Shown piece after piece: positions 60,304 through 64,000 of a stretch of 64,000 bases of DNA (the first letter of the stretch is position 1; the number at the start of each line of letters is the position of its first letter). Source of the DNA: Ligilactobacillus araffinosus DSM 20653. Its GTDB lineage: Bacteria; Bacillota; Bacilli; Lactobacillales; Lactobacillaceae. The DNA lies in assembly GCF_001435375.1 (NCBI RefSeq), contig NZ_AYYZ01000025.1, forward strand, positions 78,989 to 142,988, given 5' to 3'. Both the position numbers and the translations under genes were made by a program. The notes beneath the pieces are model-generated. The model was not told the DNA's origin. It saw only the letters and a list, made by a program, of their open reading frames with translations, and ran no database searches.

Positions 60304-60438
60304 AAAAAACAACCTTTCTTGGAACAAGCAAGAAAGGAGATGTATAAACATGAATAACATTGTAGGGTTGATTAGTCCCTAATTTAGTAGATGATTAGTC
60401 TACAATTTAGTAGTAGTCAATGGTCTTACTTATTGACT
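60304..60438 (-). ncRNA. Small RNA with 5' segment complementary to the plus-strand RNA
   Basis: Promoter TTGACA (60468-60473), 17-base spacer, TTTAAT (60445-60450); terminator CCTTTCTTG/CAAGAAAGG with nine U at 60304-60337. About 135 nt, no credible gene. Its 5' end, GUCAAUAAGUAAGACCAU, is complementary to AUGGUCUUACUUAUUUGAC in the RNA at 60578-60718, apart from one bulged base; CUAAAUU segments also match AAUUUAG there. It is probably an antisense regulator acting in trans. Confidence 0.55.
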
Positions 60439-60444
60439 AACATT

Positions 60445-60473
60445 ATTAAATACCATATCAGTATACTTGTCAA
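60445..60473 (-). promoter_or_regulatory. Promoter of the minus-strand small RNA
   Basis: Perfect -35 TTGACA, 17-base spacer, TTTAAT. Confidence 0.65.
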
Positions 60474-60543
60474 ACGTTTAACACAAAATTAATATTTGTC
60501 AATACAAAATATTACATATAGAAAAAGTAGAAAACACTACATA

Positions 60544-60571
60544 TTGTGTTATTACATAAAGTTGGTATAAT
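60544..60571 (+). promoter_or_regulatory. Promoter of the plus-strand short RNA
   Basis: TTGTGT (60544-60549), 16-base spacer, perfect TATAAT (60566-60571) with TGG just before it. Confidence 0.65.
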
Positions 60572-60577
60572 ATTACT

Positions 60578-60718
60578 TGTCCTCTGATTAAGGATAATTT
60601 AGTAAAAGGAATGGTTAAATGACTGATTATCATATTAACCTATGGTCTTACTTATTTGACCCAGTTTTTGAGTAGCCCTGAGGAGTAACCCTTTGTAGAA
60701 GCTCTTCGGGGCTATTCT
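60578..60718 (+). ncRNA. Short plus-strand transcript encoding an 18-residue peptide
   Basis: A promoter and a strong terminator define an RNA of about 140 nt running against the neighbouring genes. It contains the peptide frame 60619-60675 and the segment complementary to the divergent small RNA. The layout recalls type I toxin-antitoxin loci and other antisense-controlled switches. Confidence 0.55.
60619..60675 (+). CDS. 18-residue peptide
   Basis: MTDYHINLWSYLFDPVFE, with AAAGG 9 bases upstream of the ATG; a second ATG upstream gives only MVK. The centre is hydrophobic and aromatic but too short for a typical membrane toxin. It could be a toxin, a signalling peptide or a leader peptide. 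Its codons overlap the antisense-complementary segment. Confidence 0.4.
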   Translation: MTDYHINLWSYLFDPVFE

Positions 60719-60720
60719 TT
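60674..60720 (+). terminator. Strong plus-strand terminator
   Basis: A 12-bp stem, AGCCCTGAGGAG with CTCTTCGGGGCT (two wobbles), then a U-rich tail. Confidence 0.8.
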
Positions 60721-60731
60721 TATACCTTTAT

Positions 60732-60783
60732 TATAACGATAATGACTAAAAAAAGCACCTACCAATTACTGATAAGTGCTTTG
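60732..60783 (-). terminator. Terminator after the 153-residue protein gene, with CGTTATA box
   Basis: AAAGCACTTATCA/TGGTAGGTGCTTT hairpin and seven U on the minus strand (60749-60783); CGTTATA at 60732-60738. Confidence 0.75.
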
Positions 60784-60788
60784 ATTAT

Positions 60789-61250
60789 TTATTTTATGAT
60801 ACTACCTAATAAGGAACTCATTTTATTATACATGTTGATTTGCTTTTGAGCTTTCCTTACGTCTGTTGGTTTATCAATGAGTTTAATGGTTTCAGTTGTA
60901 CCATCTTTCATAGTTACATAGATTGCAAGGTGTCCTAACATTTGTTTCTTTCGCTTTAAAATAGCCCAAAGAAGAATAAAGAAACCAATACCAACAAAAC
61001 ATAAAGCAATAATAATTAACCAACCTAAGCAACCAATACCCTTAATTCCATCATAATCTTTTGTACAAGAGTAACTTTGAATATCCTCATAATTGTACTC
61101 TCTTTGTTTGTACCATTTGTTAATAATTAATTTCTGGGTACTACTATTAAACATATACCCTTTATAATATGTTGAATTATTATGCTTTCCTTTGTTGTAA
61201 TCCTTAATAACCTTATTTCTATTTTCTACATAATCTTTTAAACTTAACAT
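60789..61250 (-). CDS. Membrane protein of unknown function
   Basis: 153 residues from the ATG at 61250 (AAGGAGTG site). N-terminal soluble part with YKGYMFNSSTQKLIINKWYKQ and YNYEDIQSYSCTKDYDG; one or two membrane helices at about 72-100; then HLAIYVTMKDGTTETIKLIDK and a helical end. The beta-helix-beta pattern around the membrane segments is like small PH-type membrane domains. Position near the integrase suggests a lysogenic function such as exclusion of other phages, but this is a guess. Confidence 0.6.
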   Translation of the reverse strand: MLSLKDYVENRNKVIKDYNKGKHNNSTYYKGYMFNSSTQKLIINKWYKQREYNYEDIQSYSCTKDYDGIKGIGCLGWLIIIALCFVGIGFFILLWAILKRKKQMLGHLAIYVTMKDGTTETIKLIDKPTDVRKAQKQINMYNKMSSLLGSIIK

Positions 61251-61291
61251 TTTCAAACACTCCTTAATATCTTAATTTCAGCTATATAACG

Positions 61292-61465
61292 TTAATTCAT
61301 TAATTTATTAAATAACTTATTCCATGTTTTTTTGCTGAAAATAATATGTACAAGAACTAATCCAGCTAATATCCAAGCTAAAACACATGAAACTGTACTA
61401 TTAATTAAGCTAAACATTAATATCCCTACTATCAGGAGTATTTCAATATCTGAACATTTAATCAT
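61292..61465 (-). CDS. Small two-helix membrane protein
   Basis: 57 residues: MIKCSDIEILLIVGILMFSL, then VLAWILAGLVLVHIIF and a basic tail KKTWNKLFNKLMN. GAGGAA lies 6 bases before the ATG. It follows the large RNA's terminator and precedes the 153-residue membrane protein gene. Confidence 0.55.
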   Translation of the reverse strand: MIKCSDIEILLIVGILMFSLINSTVSCVLAWILAGLVLVHIIFSKKTWNKLFNKLMN

Positions 61466-61553
61466 TTGTTATTCCTCGTTTCTTATTTATAACCTACATA
61501 TACTATTATACACAAAGATGAATAATAATCTAGTCATTTATTCATTTTTAATA

Positions 61554-61582
61554 AAAAGAGCTACAAAATTGTAACTCTTTTA
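61554..61582 (-). terminator. Terminator of the large RNA
   Basis: AAGAGTTACAA/TTGTAGCTCTT stem with one wobble and UUUUU on the minus strand. Confidence 0.75.
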
Positions 61583-62148
61583 GAACAACTATTTAACTGT
61601 TAGCACTATGAGCTGTAAGCTCTCTCAAGATACTTAGCCTATTTCAGGCTATAAAAAAATAAGTATCTCTGCTTCTTTTGATACCTGAATGAATTTATTC
61701 AAACTATTATAATTAATAATCTCAATAAGTTCATTCAGCACTTGTTTAAGCTCTCCTGCCCCATGCTCCTATAAGAATGTTACCTTGTTTTTTAATTGGA
61801 TAAGGCTTGAAGAACTCCACTAGATTAATTCAAATTAGGATAAGTGTTAGCTAGATTACAGGCTTCCTACCCACGTCTTTTACTGCTTATGACTGTTTAC
61901 AGTATGGTTCAGCACACCAGTTTTAACTACATTAGAGCAATCTCAAACTCTAACACGCATGTATTTTAGTATCACTAGATAGGGAATGACCCTAAACCGA
62001 TAATAAAGGTTGATTAAGCCACTAAAAAAGCATATAATAACTCTAGTTTCTTATTTATAACCTACGAAACTATTAGAGTTCAGGTATTCCCGTACCTGAG
62101 CTTTTTTATTTATCTCTTTATTCAATTGAGATGAATAATCATCTTTTC
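61554..62148 (-). ncRNA. Large structured non-coding RNA, candidate ROOL/GOLLD-class
   Basis: A promoter (62155-62182) and an intrinsic terminator (61554-61582) bracket about 590 nt with no credible gene. Local helices in order: CTCAGGTA/TACCTGA, CTCTAATAGTTTC/GAAACTAGAG, AGGG/CCCT, TTAGAG/CTCTAA, ACTG/CAGT, a 15-bp CTGAATGAA.../...TTCATTCAG stem, GATACTT/AAGTATC enclosing AGCCT/AGGCT, GAGCT/AGCTC, then the terminator. Length, prophage location and richness in helices fit the ROOL (about 580 nt) or GOLLD classes known from Lactobacillales phages. I cannot confirm the class without a covariance-model search. Confidence 0.55.
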
Positions 62149-62154
62149 ATCACT

Positions 62155-62182
62155 ATGATACCATATTACTTTATTAAATCAA
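62155..62182 (-). promoter_or_regulatory. Promoter of the large RNA
   Basis: TTGATT (62177-62182), 16-base spacer, TGG-TATCAT (-10 at 62155-62160), just after the stop of the RHH gene. Confidence 0.6.
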
Positions 62183-62189
62183 GAAAAAA

Positions 62190-62384
62190 TTAAAACTCAT
62201 CTTTATTATTTTGAATATCTTTATTTACAATATCTCCAATAGATACACCTTTATATTTTGTTTTAAAGCCTATTTCAAGCAATTCATCAAGTAAATCAGT
62301 CATATTTTTTCCTTCTGTTACTGATAGATATTTAAGCATTTTAAATTTATCTGGTCTTAATTTAATTTGTTTATAATTAGCCAT
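62190..62384 (-). CDS. Ribbon-helix-helix-like DNA-binding protein
   Basis: 64 residues. A short beta strand YKQIKLRPDKF, then two helices (KMLKYLSVTEG and NMTDLLDELLEIGF), the plan of Arc/CopG-type repressors. The ATG follows an AAAGGAG site. It is divergent from the integrase gene with overlapping promoters and comes just before the large RNA, so it is the best candidate for a prophage repressor or an excisionase-like factor. No larger CI-type gene is present. Confidence 0.65.
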   Translation of the reverse strand: MANYKQIKLRPDKFKMLKYLSVTEGKNMTDLLDELLEIGFKTKYKGVSIGDIVNKDIQNNKDEF

Positions 62385-62422
62385 AATAACAAACTCCTTT
62401 CATTAATTCATTTATTCATCTA

Positions 62423-62431
62423 ATTATACCA
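62423..62431 (-). promoter_or_regulatory. Promoter of the RHH gene (extended -10)
   Basis: TGGTATAAT on the minus strand, -10 at 62423-62428, about 40 bases before the ATG. Confidence 0.6.
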
Positions 62432-62449
62432 GAAAAACCTATGTTGTAG

Positions 62450-62478
62450 TTGATTTTATTTAATTATATTTTTAATAT
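62450..62478 (+). promoter_or_regulatory. Probable integrase promoter
   Basis: TTGATT (62450-62455), 17-base spacer, TAATAT (62473-62478). The leader would be short, ending in the GGAGGTG site. Confidence 0.45.
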
Positions 62479-62500
62479 CTATTAATGGAGGTGAATATTT

Positions 62501-63658
62501 TTGAAGATAACCAAATACAAAACCAATAGCGGTTTGGTACGCTATCAAGTATTTGATTATCTGGGGTTAGATTTATATGGAAAGAAACGCAACATAAGGA
62601 AAAAAGGCTTTAAAACAGCAAAGGAAGCACGGGAATACATCAAGAAAGTTAGAAAAGATTTTGCGATAACTTCTAATGTATTTACTCAATCGAATAATTT
62701 AGGGGTTAATACTTTTGATGATTTATTTAATTTATGGTACGAAAGTTACAAGCATACAGTTAAGCCAATAACTGCGCAAGCAAAACTACTAAAATATAAT
62801 GCACAAATAAAACCTAAAATAGGAAAGTTACAATTATTCAAAATTACCCCTATTGTGTGCCAAAAGTTAGTGAATGATTTAGCTGATAAATATAATGCTT
62901 ATTCAGCTTATGTAATCATTGTTAATAAACCTCTTAAATATGCTGTTAAGTTAGGTTTAATTAGTAGTAATCCACTTAATGCTGTTATCTTTCCTAAACC
63001 TACTGTTAAAAAGCGTTATATCCATCAAAAATTAAACAATATCTTTAATCGAAAGCAATTAAAAACATTTTTAGCCATTGCTAAGCAAGTTAATTACCAA
63101 TATTATTGTTTTTTCCGTATCTTAGCATTTACAGGATTAAGACCTGCTGAGGCTTTAGCATTAACCTTTAAGGACATTAACAAAGATAAACACACTCTAA
63201 CAGTTAATAAAGTTACTTATTTTAATTCTGAAACTCGAAAGGTAGAATTATCTACCCCTAAAAACAAATCTAGTAACCGTGTAATTAGTATTGATGATGA
63301 TACGATTAATATCATTAACACTTATCGAAACAAGCTAATACAAGCCAATAAACGTGAAATAACTGATGATAGTTTTATCTTTCTTAATGCTAAGGGTAAC
63401 CTATATCAATCAGCCAATCTTGAGAGTTGGTTAATAACTGTGTATCGGTACTGCCCTAAAGATTTACCAGTATTAACAAGTCATAACTTTAGAAAAACTC
63501 ATGCTAGTTTATTATTAGAAAGTGGAGCAAACCTAAAATACATTCAAAAGCGTTTAGGTCATTCTAATATCCAAACTACCATGAATATCTATACAAAGGT
63601 TAATCATGATATGGAAACTAATAACTTTAATACTTTTATCAACTTTATCAAAGATTAA
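62501..63658 (+). CDS. int: Tyrosine-type phage integrase
   Basis: 385 residues. The N-terminal arm-binding domain has GLVRYQVFDYLGLDLYGKKR and GFKTAKEAREYI, then a core-binding SAM-like domain (about 70-165), then the catalytic domain with FTGLRPAEALAL (first Arg, about 213), SHNFRKTHASL (His-x-x-Arg, about 327), LGHSNIQTT and MNIYTKV (Tyr about 363). The start is TTG with GGAGGTG 8 bases upstream. It is the only large plus-strand gene in the prophage and lies right next to attR. It inserts the phage into mscL. Confidence 0.95.
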   Translation: MKITKYKTNSGLVRYQVFDYLGLDLYGKKRNIRKKGFKTAKEAREYIKKVRKDFAITSNVFTQSNNLGVNTFDDLFNLWYESYKHTVKPITAQAKLLKYNAQIKPKIGKLQLFKITPIVCQKLVNDLADKYNAYSAYVIIVNKPLKYAVKLGLISSNPLNAVIFPKPTVKKRYIHQKLNNIFNRKQLKTFLAIAKQVNYQYYCFFRILAFTGLRPAEALALTFKDINKDKHTLTVNKVTYFNSETRKVELSTPKNKSSNRVISIDDDTINIINTYRNKLIQANKREITDDSFIFLNAKGNLYQSANLESWLITVYRYCPKDLPVLTSHNFRKTHASLLLESGANLKYIQKRLGHSNIQTTMNIYTKVNHDMETNNFNTFINFIKD

Positions 63659-63659
63659 A

Positions 63660-63732
63660 GGTACAACATTAGGTACAACTTTTTTATAAGGTTCTGTAAG
63701 TATTGTTATTACAGGTTTTATAAGAGGTACAG
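63660..63732 (+). promoter_or_regulatory. Right-end GGTACA repeats, probable integrase arm sites
   Basis: GGTACAA at 63660 and 63672 (12 apart) and GGTACAG at 63726. They are the same motif as the four phased copies at 28793-28832. Confidence 0.65.
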
Positions 63733-63733
63733 T

Positions 63734-63855
63734 TTATGGTTAAATTTGTTAATAAATTTGCTAAGAATAAAGAAGATGAAAAGAAAAAAGAAGCGACAGA
63801 GCTTTCTAATGAAGCTAAATATCTAAAAGAAATTGTTGAATTACTTGAAGAAGAA
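63734..63855 (+). repeat. attR, right copy of the 122-bp att repeat
   Basis: Partner of 28582-28703 with two mismatches. It marks the right end of the prophage. Confidence 0.92.
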
Positions 63856-63912
63856 AAAACAATTCAATCACAAGCAGCTTCAACATCAAATGTTAATAAA
63901 GAAGATAAATAA
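63736..63912 (+). pseudogene. mscL: Displaced 3' end of the original mscL
   Basis: 58 codons from MVKFVNKFAKNKEDEKKKEA through ELLEEE to the old tail KTIQSQAASTSNVNKEDK. It lacks the membrane helices and has no ribosome site, so it is only the cut-off chromosomal end. On excision it would again become the end of mscL. Confidence 0.9.
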
Positions 63913-63954
63913 AAATCAAATAAATTTTACAAAAAGGGACTGCGAGGTATGAAG

Positions 63955-64000
63955 TGAACCCCAAAAATTGGACACTTTATTAATTAGGCAATAAGGGACT
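63955..64000 (+). mobile_element. Probable end of an IS3-family (IS150 group) insertion sequence
   Basis: TGAACCCCAAAAATTGGACA resembles the terminal inverted repeats of IS150-group elements common in lactobacilli. Only 46 bases are in the window and no transposase is visible, so this is provisional. Confidence 0.4.

Larger units (their letters stand above)
28582..63855. mobile_element. Complete-looking siphovirus prophage in mscL
   Basis: 35.3 kb bounded by a 122-bp direct repeat of mscL coding sequence. It has integrase, terminase, portal, capsid, connector, tail, receptor-binding, holin and endolysin genes in normal siphovirus order, almost all on the minus strand. No structural gene shows a disabling lesion. 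Replication and repressor functions of familiar type are not recognisable. Confidence 0.93.

Noticed and set aside
61332..61574. Plus-strand frame of 80 codons
   Set aside because: Overlaps a better minus-strand gene with a ribosome site (61292-61465) and the terminator of the large RNA.
61921..61960. Sequence TTTTAACTACATTAGAGCAATC resembling part of a CRISPR repeat
   Set aside because: Single copy with no spacer array; it forms a helix inside the proposed large RNA instead.
62080..62106. Apparent plus-strand terminator CAGGTA/TACCTG followed by T6
   Set aside because: It is also the first helix of the minus-strand RNA, and no plus-strand promoter or gene leads into it.

Overview
The window comes from an AT-rich Firmicute, almost certainly a member of the Lactobacillaceae. 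The evidence is the conserved order pyrH-frr-uppS-cdsA-rseP-proS-polC-rimP, a PolC-type replicase, AGGAGG-type ribosome sites, and a siphovirus prophage with lactic-acid-bacterium baseplate genes. Identifications rest on reading motifs by eye; no database search was run.

Layout. (1) 1-100: start of rimP, cut by the window edge. (2) 140-11379: a low-GC accessory island, all on the minus strand, lying between polC and rimP. It holds a CsbB/GtrB-type polyprenyl-phosphate glycosyltransferase, two large GT-C-like membrane proteins, a YfhO-family gene broken by a frameshift and a stop, an acyltransferase-3, and three related small membrane proteins. The first group looks like a cell-envelope glycosylation operon. 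(3) 11583-22074: the essential gene cluster from pyrH to polC, with a good promoter before pyrH and terminators after frr, proS and polC. (4) 22190-28075: pdhABCD, encoding the pyruvate dehydrogenase complex, with a lipoate-protein ligase as the last gene. (5) 28329-28763: mscL, whose last codons come from the prophage. (6) 28582-63855: a 35.3-kb prophage inserted in the 3' end of mscL and bounded by a 122-bp direct repeat. (7) 63736-63912: the displaced original mscL tail. (8) 63955-64000: probable end of an IS3-type insertion sequence.

Prophage. Except for the integrase, all recognised genes are transcribed right to left. In that order they are: a ribbon-helix-helix protein; a gene-free 590-nt stretch with its own promoter and terminator that I read as a large structured non-coding RNA; small membrane proteins and a pair of short divergent RNAs that can base-pair in trans; an SOS-box gene; a 1.5-kb gene-free repeat region before a possible plasmid-like initiator; small genes and two HNH endonucleases; terminase, portal and a protease-scaffold-capsid fusion; connectors; tail genes with a programmed -1 frameshift; a tape measure with a lysozyme-like domain; Dit and Tal; receptor-binding proteins including two glycoside-hydrolase-like proteins; then holin and a LysM endolysin. 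The structural genes look intact. I found no CI/Cro repressor pair and no phage helicase, primase or SSB, so lysogeny control and replication appear unconventional.

The most interesting items are the 590-nt RNA (candidate ROOL/GOLLD-class), the trans-complementary RNA pair, the nested starts in the capsid fusion, the two tail glycosidases, the recurring terminator plus CGTTATA box before late modules, and the phased integrase arm sites.
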